Source: Vibrio azureus | GTDB lineage: Bacteria; Pseudomonadota; Gammaproteobacteria; Enterobacterales; Vibrionaceae | Reading direction: 5' to 3' | DNA length: 64,000 nt | NCBI RefSeq assembly: GCF_002849855.1 | Contig: NZ_CP018616.1 | Coordinates: 1,612,001 to 1,676,000 of the forward strand | Program-made: the position numbers and the translations under genes | Shown: positions 1-10,406 of the stretch, in pieces | Position numbering within the stretch: position 1 is the stretch's first letter | How the letters are laid out: each line of letters starts with the position of its first letter | The notes under the pieces: model-generated | The model's input: only the letters and a program-made list of their open reading frames with translations | Databases searched by the model: none | Told to the model about the DNA's origin: nothing

Positions 1-1042
1 AAGTAATCGGTCCCTGATGTTCACCATTGAAAACTTGATGCACTATGGTGCCCGGTACACATGCAGCTGAAGCAATCGCAACAGCTGCTGTTCCCATCAT
101 AGCGTGATGAAGCTTCCCCATAGAAAGAGCACGTGCATTAAAATTTATCTCATGTTTCTCAAACCATTTTCCACAAGACGAACGATAAGCTTTAGGTTTA
201 GAAACCAATACAAGCTTTGGAGTATGTTGACGCACTTGAGCCTCTTCCAGCGATGAAATCAGCCCCATTTTGATCGCCCCATACGCGCGAATCAGCTCAA
301 GCTGTTCCAAGGCGGACTCATCCCTATTGATATCATCTTGTAATTCCGTTCCTTCATAACCCACAGCGCTCGACTCGATAAAGACGGTAGGGATGCCTGA
401 AGAAATAAAAGTGGCATTAAAATGTCCAACATTAGGCACAATAAGTTCGTCGACAATACGGCCTGTCGGAAAAATCCCACTTTCGTTGATGGTAGGCGAC
501 ATGAAGTCTATTGGAATTTCGGCAGATGGAAACGTCACTCCATCTAATTGGAAATTGCCACTTTCTTGCACGTGTCCATCAACAACGGGAACATGCACAA
601 CAATGGTTTTATTGATATTAGCTTGCCATACTCGGACTTTTACAACACCGTTCGATGGTATCCTTTCTTTAGAAATGAGTCCTGAATGCAAGGCAAATGG
701 ACCGACTGCAGCAGAAAGATTGCCACAATTACCACTCCAATCCACTAAAGGTTCATCGATAGAAACTTGGCCAAAGAGATAGTCTATATCGTGATCCACA
801 CTGTTACTTTTTGAAATGATCACGACTTTACTTGTGCTTGATGTAGCACCGCCCATACCATCAATCTGCTTACCATAATGATCAGGGCTGCCAATCACTC
901 TTCTTAAAAGTCTGTCTCTATACTCACCGGCAACCTGCGCTTCTTTGGGTAAATCACATAAGCGAAAGAATACTCCTTTGCTTGTACCACCTCGCATATA
1001 AGTCGCTGGAATGGCGATTTGACCATTTATTGTACTCTTCAT
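1..1042 (-). CDS. prpF: PrpF, AcnD-associated aconitate isomerase (partial)
   Basis: PrpF works with AcnD in the methylcitrate cycle of propionate catabolism; family members isomerise the aconitate-type double bond of the 2-methylaconitate intermediate. The frame starts with ATG at 1042 and stays open to base 1, giving 347 codons of a protein usually near 390 residues, so only the C-terminus is cut by the window edge. Family-typical segments are YMRGGTSKGVFF near the N-terminus, IDGMGGATSSTSKV, and DWSGNCGNLSAAVGPFA. It lies 10 bp downstream of acnD, as in prpB-prpC-acnD-prpF operons. Assignment is secure from motifs and order. Confidence 0.93.
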   Translation of the reverse strand, partial: MKSTINGQIAIPATYMRGGTSKGVFFRLCDLPKEAQVAGEYRDRLLRRVIGSPDHYGKQIDGMGGATSSTSKVVIISKSNSVDHDIDYLFGQVSIDEPLVDWSGNCGNLSAAVGPFALHSGLISKERIPSNGVVKVRVWQANINKTIVVHVPVVDGHVQESGNFQLDGVTFPSAEIPIDFMSPTINESGIFPTGRIVDELIVPNVGHFNATFISSGIPTVFIESSAVGYEGTELQDDINRDESALEQLELIRAYGAIKMGLISSLEEAQVRQHTPKLVLVSKPKAYRSSCGKWFEKHEINFNARALSMGKLHHAMMGTAAVAIASAACVPGTIVHQVFNGEHQGPIT

Positions 1043-1052
1043 CTCATTCACC

Positions 1053-3653
1053 TTAGTCGTGAGCCAAAAAATCTTGAGCAAAGCGCTGTAATACACCACC
1101 TGATTTATAGACGAGTACTTCATCTTCTGTATCCAGCCTGCAAATAACGGGAATGTCTATCACTTCATGACTTGTCCGAGTTATTCTCAAGGTTAATTCG
1201 GCTTTGGGGGTAATATCACCAATAACGTCATATTGCTCACCCCCATCTAAGCCCAATACTAAGCGATCAGTGCCTTCATAAAACTGTAAAGGTAAGACTC
1301 CCATTCCAACTAAGTTCGTTCGATGGATCCTTTCAAAACCCTCAGCGACAATCGCTTCCACTCCCGCTAACCGAACACCTTTGGCTGCCCAATCTCTCGA
1401 CGAGCCTTGACCATAATCCGCTCCAGCAATAATGATAAGTGGCTGCTGTCGTTCCATGTAAGTTTCAATCGCTTCCCACATCCTCATCACTTTGCCATCA
1501 GGTTCGACTCGGGCTAAAGAACCTTGGACAGGTTTTCCATCTTGCTTGATCATTTCATTGAATAGCTTAGGGTTTGCGAAAGTAGCCCGCTGTGCTGTTA
1601 AATGGTCTCCTCGATGGGTTGCATAAGAGTTAAAGTCTTCTTCAGGCACGCCCATTCGAGTAAGATACTCACCAGCAGCACTGCTTGCTAATATCGCGTT
1701 AGATGGGGATAAATGATCGGTGGTGATGTTATCGCCTAGTATGGCCAATGGACGCATGCCTGTAAGCTCTCTTGGCTTTGATAAAGCTCCTTCCCAATAA
1801 GGAGGACGCCGAATATAAGTACTCTTTGGGCGCCATTGGTAAAGTGGAGGGCTGAGTTTGTCCTGTTCCGAAAGTTTAAACATTTGAATATACACTTGAT
1901 TAAACTGTTCAGGCTTAACAAATTGCTCCACGACGGCGTCAATTTCTGCATCTGTTGGCCACAATTCACTGAGATAAATCGGTTTCCCAGCTTTATCGAC
2001 CCCTAAAGGGTCACGTTCTATATCAAAACGAATCGTCCCTGCTAATGCATAGGCCACAACTAATGGTGGGGAGGCTAAAAAGGCTTGTTTAGCATAAGGG
2101 TGAATTCGACCATCGAAATTACGGTTACCCGATAATACCGCTGTTGTGTATAAATCCCGCCGAATCACTTCTTGTTGGATATCGTCATCTAACGCGCCAC
2201 TCATTCCGTTACATGTCGTACATGCATAAGCAACGATACCAAAACCTAATTGTTCAAGTTCTGTTAATAGACCAGCTTCTTCTAAGTATAATCGTGCGAC
2301 TTTGGATCCGGGTGCAAATGAGGACTTGACCCAAGGTTTTCGGTTCAATCCCAATTGGTTCGCTTTTTGTGCTAAAAGCCCCGCTGCAACCACGTTTCTA
2401 GGGTTACTTGTATTCGTACAGGAGGTAATCGCTGCAATGATCACTGCACCATCTGGTAATTCACCTTCTCGCTGCTGCCAATCGCCGGCAATCCCTCTTT
2501 GAGTCAACTCTGTCGTTGGCAGACGACGATGAGGATTGGATGGGCCAGCCATATTCCGTTCTACACTCGATAAATCAAAATGTAATTGCCGCTCGTATAC
2601 AACATTTTCAAGCGCATCAGCCCACAGGCCCGTTTGCTTGGCATAGCTCTCAACTAGAGCGATTTGCTCAACATCTCGACCAGTCAATCTTAAATATTCA
2701 ATCGTCTGCTCATCGATGAAAAACATTCCAGCTGTTGCGCCATATTCTGGTGTCATATTCGAAATGGTTGCACGATCACCAATGGTTAAAGAGCGGGCAC
2801 CTTCACCAAAAAACTCTAAATAGGAAGACACGACACCCTCCTGACGCAGAAACTCAGTGATCGCTAAAACAATGTCGGTTGCGGTAATGCCAGGCTGACG
2901 CTTACCCTCCAATTTTACCCCAACAATATCAGGTAATCTCATCATAGACGGGCGACCAAGCATCACGGTTTCTGCCTCAAGTCCTCCAACTCCGATGGCT
3001 AAGACTCCCAAAGAATCGACATGCGGTGTATGGCTGTCCGTACCTACACAAGTATCCGGATATGCAATTCCATCTTTCACTTGTACTACTGGAGACATCT
3101 TTTCCAAGTTAATTTGGTGCATGATGCCATTACCTGCCGGTATCACACTGACATTTTCAAAAGCACTCTTACACCACTCTATAAAATGAAACCTATCCTC
3201 GTTGCGGCGTTCTTCTATGGCCCTGTTTCTTTCAAATGCATCCGCTTCAAAACCCGCGTGCTCAACGGCTAATGAGTGATCAACGATCAACTGAGTTTCA
3301 ACGACAGGGTTCACTCTAGAGGGATCGCCCCCCTGCTCTGCAATGGCATCTCTTAAGCCAGCTAAATCAACTAATGCAGTCTGTCCTAAAATGTCATGAC
3401 ACACCACTCGGGCAGGGTACCATGGGAAGTCGAGGTCGCTCTTACGTTCAATTAATTGCTCGAGACTGTCGTGTAAGGCATTGGGATGACAGCGTCGTAC
3501 TAACTGTTCGGCTAAGACTCGTGCTGTGTAAGGCATTTGCTCATAAGAGCCCGCCTTAATGGCATTAACGGCTTCACGAGCATCAAAGTATTCTAACGAG
3601 GTTCCGGGTAGGCGTTTACGATATTGAGAGTTTATACGGCAGGTCTGGTTCAT
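1053..3653 (-). CDS. acnD: 2-methylcitrate dehydratase, Fe/S-dependent (AcnD)
   Basis: An aconitase-superfamily enzyme that dehydrates 2-methylcitrate in the cytoplasm. It has 866 residues, the usual AcnD length. The Fe/S cysteines are visible in SCTNTSNP (Cys about 411) and ACTTCNGMSG (Cys about 476 and 479), and the swivel-domain motif GSSRDWAAKG lies near residue 740. The N-terminus (QYRKRLPGTSLEYFDAREA) is typical of AcnD rather than AcnA. It sits between prpC and prpF, the expected place when PrpF is present, and replaces the Fe/S-independent PrpD. A 145-bp gap with a strong hairpin separates it from prpC. Confidence 0.96.
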   Translation of the reverse strand: MNQTCRINSQYRKRLPGTSLEYFDAREAVNAIKAGSYEQMPYTARVLAEQLVRRCHPNALHDSLEQLIERKSDLDFPWYPARVVCHDILGQTALVDLAGLRDAIAEQGGDPSRVNPVVETQLIVDHSLAVEHAGFEADAFERNRAIEERRNEDRFHFIEWCKSAFENVSVIPAGNGIMHQINLEKMSPVVQVKDGIAYPDTCVGTDSHTPHVDSLGVLAIGVGGLEAETVMLGRPSMMRLPDIVGVKLEGKRQPGITATDIVLAITEFLRQEGVVSSYLEFFGEGARSLTIGDRATISNMTPEYGATAGMFFIDEQTIEYLRLTGRDVEQIALVESYAKQTGLWADALENVVYERQLHFDLSSVERNMAGPSNPHRRLPTTELTQRGIAGDWQQREGELPDGAVIIAAITSCTNTSNPRNVVAAGLLAQKANQLGLNRKPWVKSSFAPGSKVARLYLEEAGLLTELEQLGFGIVAYACTTCNGMSGALDDDIQQEVIRRDLYTTAVLSGNRNFDGRIHPYAKQAFLASPPLVVAYALAGTIRFDIERDPLGVDKAGKPIYLSELWPTDAEIDAVVEQFVKPEQFNQVYIQMFKLSEQDKLSPPLYQWRPKSTYIRRPPYWEGALSKPRELTGMRPLAILGDNITTDHLSPSNAILASSAAGEYLTRMGVPEEDFNSYATHRGDHLTAQRATFANPKLFNEMIKQDGKPVQGSLARVEPDGKVMRMWEAIETYMERQQPLIIIAGADYGQGSSRDWAAKGVRLAGVEAIVAEGFERIHRTNLVGMGVLPLQFYEGTDRLVLGLDGGEQYDVIGDITPKAELTLRITRTSHEVIDIPVICRLDTEDEVLVYKSGGVLQRFAQDFLAHD

Positions 3654-3764
3654 TATACGGATTCCATTCTGTCTTTCACTACCTCTTGAGTAGGACGCGC
3701 TGCATGTTATTACTGAGTAGCCCAGTCTTGGAGTTTCTTGGGGATAAAACGTTTCTGAAAAGTA

Positions 3765-3793
3765 ACGCCTTTTCAGTCATACCGAAAAGGCGT
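3765..3793 (-). promoter_or_regulatory. Hairpin between prpC and acnD
   Basis: A perfect 10-bp inverted repeat (ACGCCTTTTC / GAAAAGGCGT) with a 9-base loop lies in the 145-bp gap between the prpC stop and the acnD start. It has no clean T-run in the direction of transcription, so it looks more like an mRNA-stabilising or attenuating structure than a full terminator. That role is inferred. Confidence 0.5.
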
Positions 3794-3798
3794 AAATT

Positions 3799-4941
3799 CT
3801 AGCGCTGGTCAATAGGTACCCAATCTTGATGTTCAGGCCCTGTATAATCAGCACTTGGTCTAATAATCCGATTATTGGCTCGCTGCTCGAATACATGCGC
3901 AGCCCAACCCGTTAAGCGACTCATAACAAAAATAGGAGTAAATAATTTAGTTGGAATGTCCATAAAGTGATAGGCAGAAGCATGGAAAAAGTCCGCATTA
4001 CAAAACAGCCCTTTTTCACGCTTCATTACTGACTCAACACGTTCAGATACCGCATAAAGAGATGTATCACCAACTTCTTTGGACAGCGCTTCAGACCAAG
4101 ATTTGATCAAAGCGTTTCTCGGATCACTTTCGCGATAAATAGCATGACCAAACCCCATAATTTTATCTTTATTGGCAAGCATTTGCATAATGTTTGCTTC
4201 TGCTTCATCGGGTGTCTGCCAATCTTGTATCATTGCCATCGCAGCTTCATTTGCTCCACCGTGTAATGGGCCCCGAAGAGTCCCAATTGCAGCGGTTATA
4301 CATGAATGAATATCAGATAACGTTGAAGCACATACTCTGGCTGAAAAAGTTGAGGCATTAAACTCATGTTCTGCATATAAAATCAGTGAACAGTGCATGA
4401 CTTTTTTGTGGGTCTCTGTCGGAGATTTGTCTGTCAGTAACTTTAAGAAGTATCCACCAAGGCTGTCTTCCGTTCTGTCACGAGTTTTTATTCTTAAACC
4501 GTGATGACTGAAACGATACCAGTAACAAATAATGGCAGGGAATAACGCAAGCATTCTTTCTGTTGCGTGAAGCTGCTGCTCAAAACTTTCTTCTTGTTCA
4601 AAGTTCCCCAAAATAGAGCACCCTGTTCGCATTACATCCATAGGATGCGCATCGGCAGGAATTAACTCTAACGCTTCCTTAAGTGCTCCGGGTAATCCTC
4701 TGAGTGAAATCAAATGCGTTTTGTAGTCATCGAGTTCTTGTCTATTCGGTAAGTGACCACGTAACAAAAGATGGGCAACTTCTTCAAATTCTGCATGAGT
4801 GGCTAAGTCGGTAATATCATAGCCACGGTAAGTAAGACCTGTGCCAGTTTTGCCAACTGTGCATAACGAGGTTACCCCTGCACTTTGACCGCGTAATCCA
4901 GCACCACCCAATTCCTTTTTTTTATCGACAGCTTGAGACAT
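3799..4941 (-). CDS. prpC: 2-methylcitrate synthase
   Basis: Condenses propionyl-CoA with oxaloacetate to 2-methylcitrate. It is a citrate-synthase fold protein of 380 residues from the chosen start. Citrate-synthase motifs are present: GPLHGGANE near residue 226 and GFGHAIYRESDPRN near residue 264. The open frame extends upstream to 4980, but the ATG at 4941 has AAGGAG 7 bases upstream and begins MSQAVDKKKELGGAGLRG, which fits PrpC; the longer N-terminus is probably not translated. The short length and the prp context argue against the housekeeping citrate synthase GltA. Confidence 0.95.
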   Translation of the reverse strand: MSQAVDKKKELGGAGLRGQSAGVTSLCTVGKTGTGLTYRGYDITDLATHAEFEEVAHLLLRGHLPNRQELDDYKTHLISLRGLPGALKEALELIPADAHPMDVMRTGCSILGNFEQEESFEQQLHATERMLALFPAIICYWYRFSHHGLRIKTRDRTEDSLGGYFLKLLTDKSPTETHKKVMHCSLILYAEHEFNASTFSARVCASTLSDIHSCITAAIGTLRGPLHGGANEAAMAMIQDWQTPDEAEANIMQMLANKDKIMGFGHAIYRESDPRNALIKSWSEALSKEVGDTSLYAVSERVESVMKREKGLFCNADFFHASAYHFMDIPTKLFTPIFVMSRLTGWAAHVFEQRANNRIIRPSADYTGPEHQDWVPIDQR

Positions 4942-5047
4942 TCTGAACTCCTTATATGCCCAGCTTACCTTCACCTTCAAATAGTTAGTATCCAGTTTCA
5001 GGGCTGTGTTATTTAGTTTCTATCTTTTGTCATCTTTAACTTGAAGG

Positions 5048-5953
5048 TTAGATCTCGTCTTTTTTCTGTGAGAATAACTCATCAAGCTTGTTCTCAAACT
5101 GATGGTAGCCGAGATATTCATACAGTTCTTCGCGGGTCTGCATTGACGTTAGTAACGCTTCTTGGTTACCTACTTGAATGAGATGGGAGTAGACCATTTC
5201 TGCTGCTTTGTTCATCGCTCGAAAAGCACTTAGTGGGTACAAGACCATATCAACACCTGAGCCAGCGAGCTCTTTACGATCAAATAATGGAGTTTGACCA
5301 AACTCGGTAATATTAGCCAAGATTGGCACAGGCTTGCCGATGGCTTGTTTTAGAGAGTTCGAAAAATATTCGTATTGATGAAGCTGATTGACAGCTTCAG
5401 GAAAGATCATATCGGCACCAGCTTCAATGCAAGCAATAGCTCGATCCACTGCTTTATCGATACCTTCTACTGCAAGCGCATCTGTTCTGGCCATCACAAC
5501 AAAATCCTCATCACGACGTGCGTCAACTGCTGCTTTAATCCTATCAACCATTTCTTGTTGGCTAACAATAGCTTTATTTGGACGGTGACCACATCTTTTT
5601 TGTGCGACTTGGTCTTCTATGTGTACAGCCGCAACCCCCGCTTTTTCCATCGATTTAATCGTTCTCGCAATACTAAAAGCACCGCCAAAACCCGTATCAA
5701 TATCAACCAATAATGGTAAATCACATGAGTTTGTGATCCGTTCAGCATCAACCAGTACGTCATTTAATGTCGTTATCCCCAAGTCTGGAAGACCGTAGGA
5801 GGCATTGGCGACACCACCTCCGGATAGGTAAATCGCTTGGTGTCCCAGTTGTTTAGCCATCATGGCACAATAAGGGTTAATTGCCCCTACAATAGGCAAT
5901 GGCGAGTTGCTTTTAAGTGCGAGCCTGAAACGCGCCCCTGAGGTTAAGTTCAT
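5048..5953 (-). CDS. prpB: 2-methylisocitrate lyase
   Basis: Cleaves 2-methylisocitrate to pyruvate and succinate, the last step of the methylcitrate cycle. The protein has 301 residues and belongs to the isocitrate lyase/PEP mutase superfamily. The Mg-binding segment VDIDTGFGG and the catalytic KRCGH motif (Cys121) are present. It is the first gene of the operon. The GntR- or Fis-type PrpR regulator often found next to prpB is not in the upstream 400 bp, where the neighbour is an unrelated lipoprotein gene. Confidence 0.96.
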   Translation of the reverse strand: MNLTSGARFRLALKSNSPLPIVGAINPYCAMMAKQLGHQAIYLSGGGVANASYGLPDLGITTLNDVLVDAERITNSCDLPLLVDIDTGFGGAFSIARTIKSMEKAGVAAVHIEDQVAQKRCGHRPNKAIVSQQEMVDRIKAAVDARRDEDFVVMARTDALAVEGIDKAVDRAIACIEAGADMIFPEAVNQLHQYEYFSNSLKQAIGKPVPILANITEFGQTPLFDRKELAGSGVDMVLYPLSAFRAMNKAAEMVYSHLIQVGNQEALLTSMQTREELYEYLGYHQFENKLDELFSQKKDEI

Positions 5954-6361
5954 AGCAATATCCTTTTGTCATTTTATTTTTTAGTGTTTAGCTATGCTGC
6001 TTTCTCAATGCTCCTCTTACAGTAGGCTTTATGGGCCTTCTTACATTCGTCCTTTATCGCACTTGCGCTTCACTCAATGAGCAAATCAGTAATGACTCTT
6101 TTTAAATGAACGACAAAACACAAAGAAAACAAAACACAAACAAGATTATAAAAATAGCGCATCATAATAATAACAATCAAGGTTTTCCGTAAACAGTTTC
6201 AGCACAAGATAATGTTACATCTGTTATTTACACTTGTTTTATCACTAAAATGAGCTAGAGATAGCGAAACTGGGTATATACCTTCTATAAAAACAGAACG
6301 CACAATGAAAAACGGGAAAGCACATTGCCTTCCCGTTTTTTGAGTTTAAGTTACTATTCTT
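5954..6361. other. Intergenic region upstream of prpB
   Basis: A 408-bp AT-rich stretch between the prpB start and the end of the lipoprotein gene. It must carry the prp promoter. I see no open frame of useful length and no clear operator. The half next to the lipoprotein gene holds the terminator described separately. Confidence 0.6.
6306..6341 (-). terminator. Rho-independent terminator of the LruC/lipoprotein operon
   Basis: An inverted repeat AAAACGGGAA / TTCCCGTTTT with a GC-containing loop, flanked by A and T runs on both sides, lies 21 bp after the lipoprotein stop codon. It could also work in the opposite direction, but no plus-strand gene ends here. Confidence 0.75.
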
Positions 6362-6829
6362 TTACAACGTCTCGTTAATCACGCCATTGCTGACGGTTAG
6401 CATCTGTTTGAGTGGTTTGGTTGGCGCATCTCGATACCATACTTCAGCCCACACTTGAGTAACATGGTTAGGTAAACGCATCGAATAGTTGTAGCCTGCT
6501 TGGTTATCTAAGGTCGATAACACAATCCGCGAAGCGTAATCCGGACGTCCACTGGCAGCATCAAATTCGGTGTACAAAGAAAGGTACCCCTCCGCCCCAG
6601 CAGGCTCTGCCACCGAAAGCGACACCTCCACTTTATAATCCGTACCAAAGTTAAACCCTTTTTGCGCCACGAGTTCCGCCGTTTCCGCTTCTTCCAACGC
6701 TTCACCGTACAAGGCTGGTGTCGGTGTGCTTGGCGGAGCACTGGCTCCGCCTCCCTCACCGCCACCACAACCGACCAGAAGAGCGGATATTGCTAACGCA
6801 CAAGGCGTCCAAATTGATAAGTATTTCAT
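6362..6829 (-). CDS. Small lipoprotein next to the LruC-domain protein
   Basis: A 155-residue predicted lipoprotein. The signal sequence ends in the lipobox LVGC (Cys21), followed by a glycine-rich linker (GGGEGGG) and a proline/threonine segment. The rest has no motif I recognise and includes a short beta-rich part with SLSVAEPAG and YNYSMRLPNHV. AGGAGAG precedes the ATG. It begins 14 bp after the LruC-domain gene and shares its terminator, so the two are very likely co-transcribed. An accessory or anchoring role for the larger exoprotein is a guess from position only. Confidence 0.7.
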   Translation of the reverse strand: MKYLSIWTPCALAISALLVGCGGGEGGGASAPPSTPTPALYGEALEEAETAELVAQKGFNFGTDYKVEVSLSVAEPAGAEGYLSLYTEFDAASGRPDYASRIVLSTLDNQAGYNYSMRLPNHVTQVWAEVWYRDAPTKPLKQMLTVSNGVINETL

Positions 6830-6843
6830 CTTACTCTCTCCTG

Positions 6844-9800
6844 TTAGTTGGTGATGTTCAACACATTACCCATACCATTGCCATGCACGGTACAGTAGTA
6901 ACGTAAGCTGTCTGGCGCATCCATTGGTACTTGGAACTTCACTTGTGAACGCATGCTGCCCGCATCGCCACCGTATGACATCACTCCACTGGTGTACGGT
7001 TGGTCATCGGTAGTACGAATCGCTAATGGATGACCGGCATTGGTGCCTTCATGTTGTTCAAACACATAAGTGCGGCCACGTTGTAAGGTCAAGCTTGGCG
7101 CTTCTACCCCATTGAGGTAGTACTTACCGCCCGACACCGTCACATGCATGACGCCGTTGTCACTGCCGTAGTAACCGTAAGACGCTTTACTTGGCGTGTA
7201 CCAATCCGCAGATTGCGCACCACTGGTGGTCACAAAGGTTGGGAACTCAGGATAGGTTTGACTGATGTCTCGGTATTCCAGTGAGTGAGCCCAATCGTCG
7301 GTAATGATGATACCCCATGGCAATTGGTTGCTGTTACGGTAATACACCGTGCCATCAGAGATGTCATCCCCTTGAGTAAAGAAGCTTGAGGAAACCGTAC
7401 CCCCGACGGACGTCGGCGCTCGGTCTGCGGTGTGTATTTCAAACTCACGACCTAAACCACCACCTGGAGGCGTTTCACGCCAGCCACCGCCACCAAAGAT
7501 GAATGGGTCATAGCCGCCTGGCATTGAGCCCGTTTCAATAAAGGTCGACGAAGGTTGCGCACTGGCCAGTGGCATTTTCGCGTTAAAGGTAAACTGCACA
7601 GGCTCATTCAAACAGTGTGATTCGGTACGATGGTAATCACACCCACTGTTGAACGTCAGTGCATTTTTCAGGTCGTTACTGGCTATCACGATAAGCTCAG
7701 TCGCATTCATATCCAGCATGGTGCCGACTTGCGTTTGATTACGGTAGAAGCGTGAAGACGCCGCATCCACCATCGCACGGTCAATACCCGGGAAGTGTAA
7801 AGCAAAACCGTTGTTATAGCTTGCGCCATAAGCGGCTAATTGACCCACCACATCCACTCGGACGACATCGCCATTATGAGCGCTGCTCTCATGCAAAATC
7901 ACTCGGTATTGCATCACCACGTCATTCAGGTCGTAGTCACCCATCATTGGCCAGTTATCTTCGAAGGCCGCAGTATACCAACCTGAAGCACTCGGCAAGT
8001 AGACATAGTTCACGTCACCTTGGGACACATTGACTGCGTAGTCCTCAACTTCACCGCCCCCACCAAAGCCGGTTGGGCCAAGGTCTTTCAGCGCTGAGAC
8101 TCGGCAACGCATATAAGTACTGCCCAGCTGCGCATCAATCGGCACGTCCATCACAATGGTGTTGCTGCCATCACTCAGCGCATAATTTTTCAGGAACTGC
8201 TCGTCAGTATCAAATTGACCCGATTGGTTCCAATCCGTCCAACATTGCAGATACGCCTCGTCGCCACCTGTGTTCGCTAGCACTTCAATCACAGAGGCTT
8301 TACCGGTTTCAAATGGCGTTTGAATAACCACGCCGTCTTCATCGTTACTGCCTTCGTTATCGTCACCATCGGCATTGGTACTTGGGATACCATCTGGGTC
8401 GACATCGGTAGCAGCACTGCCAAGGTACAGGCTTGAGATAACCACATGCTTTGGGCCATCATCCGCGGCTAACGTACCATAGCTTTCCGGTGCATCACCA
8501 AAGTCAAAGTCATCCAGATTGGTACAAGTGTTATTCACCGAATAAATACCGCTAACACCGAGGTTATTTGTGACGCCATCTACGTCACTGGTTAGAGTTA
8601 AATCTACAGTTTGGTCTAGATTACAACTGGCTGAACTTGCAACTGTCTCAAAGCATACTTCTGGCGCTGGGCCATCGAAATCAATGTGGAAAGTCGGCAC
8701 AGTTGTTTGTGCATTAGCCGCAGGTACACCCACTACATTGTATTTCAAGGTATCATGGGCATTAAATGTCACGGTATTGATGTCTAACGTAAACGTCGTC
8801 CCAACCAAACCAGCTAACACATCAACAGTTTGAAGCAGGTTATCATTATCATCACTGAGTTCAAGCTGCATACTCGAGTAATCGCTGGCGGTAACATTTT
8901 CGATAACGATGTTAGACCACGTGGTCACGGTTGCAGAACCTGTTGCACAGTAGTTGTTTTTGGGAGTAATACTTCCCGAAGCTTTAGCATTTTTGCAGCC
9001 ATCGAGTAACGAAGTTGGCATGGGTGTTATCGTTGTATCAAGGCGAACTGCTAGGGCTGTATCAAGCACATGCCCACCAAACCATATACATCCGTTTGAA
9101 TCTAAGAATGAACCATATAAGCCCCAAGGTGAGTCTGAAAATGCTGTTTCCGTCCCAGTTGACCAATTATAAGCATATGATGAATTGGAACCAGCTAAAA
9201 CAGAGACTGCCTGCCCTTGTGAGTTAATGAAATGCGAGATGTCACCGTATAAGAAGATGTTTGTTATTGAGTGGGTAGATATTGCCCTTGTCGAAAATAA
9301 AACACATTTACTGGTTGTTAAACCTTCAAAGCCTCTCAATCCACAAACTCTGTCCGGTTGAGCATTTGCGTCAAAACCCACAAATGCTCTCACCCAAGTT
9401 GCAGGCGAGAGCTGATGGATTTGAATTGGAGACTCCCATCCCGGACAAATTGAATGTGAAACTGAATCCCAGCACATGAACTTCTGGCCATTGATGAAAA
9501 AATAACCTCGTTGCTCATGTCCGATCCCATCCATATGTTCAGCTAGAGACTCAAAGCTGGCTCCAAGGTCTTTAGGATATCCGTCACACATAGAGCTCAA
9601 TGCTAAATCTGTACAATATATCTCTCCCTTTTTGTTAATCGCGAACAAGTTATTACCCGCTTTAACAATCCTAGAGAGAGATTCATCAGAATCCTCAAAC
9701 AATACTATATCACCACAAGAGGAGTCATTCATTGTATCCCAACAGCTTATACCCCAAGCATCACCTTGGTTCGAGTGTATATAGAGCTTATCCATCTCAG

Positions 9801-10374
9801 TATCAAAAAAACTCAACCCTTGCACCACCACGGTTCCATTTCCGCCATTAAATGGGTAATGCCTAGGATATCCTGGGCAAGTTTGATTAGTTTGAATTTC
9901 ATGACAATACAAAGGACCAAAAGCTGGTTTATTATGGAATGTTAAAAAGAAACGACTCGTGTCTTTTGTGACATAAGGAGTGATACCGTCCCCTGAAACA
10001 CCTGATATAAGAATTTCACCGATCCCCAAGACATCTTTTGTTGTCACATAAGGGTTATAATTATCAGCACTAATGGTAAAACCAGAGTTCGAATTGGAGG
10101 TAACTTGGAGGTTATTTGGGACTTGTAGTGAGCTCGTCACTAACTCATGAGCCCCCGATAAGCTTGTCGACATCGAAAATGAACCAATAGGTAAACTGCT
10201 GGTTGATAAATCATAAAAAGCCGCCCAACTTATTGGGTTCGGGGAGACTTGGTAATTCACCCCTCCCGCCGTGGTTTGATAATCTCCTTCCAGAGTGAGT
10301 GGGTTAGCCTGCACTGCTATCGGCAGAGCAAGGGAACATAACATCAGTAACCGTCTAAACATAAGTCTCTCCAT
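6844..10374 (-). CDS. LruC-domain exoprotein with GEVED and cupredoxin-like domains
   Basis: A 1176-residue secreted protein of unknown function. MFRRLLMLCSLALPIAVQA is a signal peptide; the in-frame ATG four codons upstream may instead be the start. Residues 30-570 resemble no family I know and are rich in paired cysteines. About 625-780 is the DFGDAPESYG...GEVEDYAV module common in surface proteins, with an acidic Asp/Asn/Glu stretch. About 810-1060 carries the LruC-type segment (MGDYDLNDVVMQYRV). The last 100 residues look like a cupredoxin, with candidate type-1 copper ligands in AGHPLAI and YYCTVHGNGM (His, Cys, His, Met). A periplasmic or extracellular site is inferred. Confidence 0.8.
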   Translation of the reverse strand: MERLMFRRLLMLCSLALPIAVQANPLTLEGDYQTTAGGVNYQVSPNPISWAAFYDLSTSSLPIGSFSMSTSLSGAHELVTSSLQVPNNLQVTSNSNSGFTISADNYNPYVTTKDVLGIGEILISGVSGDGITPYVTKDTSRFFLTFHNKPAFGPLYCHEIQTNQTCPGYPRHYPFNGGNGTVVVQGLSFFDTEMDKLYIHSNQGDAWGISCWDTMNDSSCGDIVLFEDSDESLSRIVKAGNNLFAINKKGEIYCTDLALSSMCDGYPKDLGASFESLAEHMDGIGHEQRGYFFINGQKFMCWDSVSHSICPGWESPIQIHQLSPATWVRAFVGFDANAQPDRVCGLRGFEGLTTSKCVLFSTRAISTHSITNIFLYGDISHFINSQGQAVSVLAGSNSSYAYNWSTGTETAFSDSPWGLYGSFLDSNGCIWFGGHVLDTALAVRLDTTITPMPTSLLDGCKNAKASGSITPKNNYCATGSATVTTWSNIVIENVTASDYSSMQLELSDDNDNLLQTVDVLAGLVGTTFTLDINTVTFNAHDTLKYNVVGVPAANAQTTVPTFHIDFDGPAPEVCFETVASSASCNLDQTVDLTLTSDVDGVTNNLGVSGIYSVNNTCTNLDDFDFGDAPESYGTLAADDGPKHVVISSLYLGSAATDVDPDGIPSTNADGDDNEGSNDEDGVVIQTPFETGKASVIEVLANTGGDEAYLQCWTDWNQSGQFDTDEQFLKNYALSDGSNTIVMDVPIDAQLGSTYMRCRVSALKDLGPTGFGGGGEVEDYAVNVSQGDVNYVYLPSASGWYTAAFEDNWPMMGDYDLNDVVMQYRVILHESSAHNGDVVRVDVVGQLAAYGASYNNGFALHFPGIDRAMVDAASSRFYRNQTQVGTMLDMNATELIVIASNDLKNALTFNSGCDYHRTESHCLNEPVQFTFNAKMPLASAQPSSTFIETGSMPGGYDPFIFGGGGWRETPPGGGLGREFEIHTADRAPTSVGGTVSSSFFTQGDDISDGTVYYRNSNQLPWGIIITDDWAHSLEYRDISQTYPEFPTFVTTSGAQSADWYTPSKASYGYYGSDNGVMHVTVSGGKYYLNGVEAPSLTLQRGRTYVFEQHEGTNAGHPLAIRTTDDQPYTSGVMSYGGDAGSMRSQVKFQVPMDAPDSLRYYCTVHGNGMGNVLNITN

Positions 10375-10406
10375 TCTCCCCGAACTATCACTGACACCCG
10401 ATTAGT

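Noticed and set aside
5375..5713. 112-codon plus-strand frame inside prpB
   Set aside because: Antisense to prpB, with low-complexity product.
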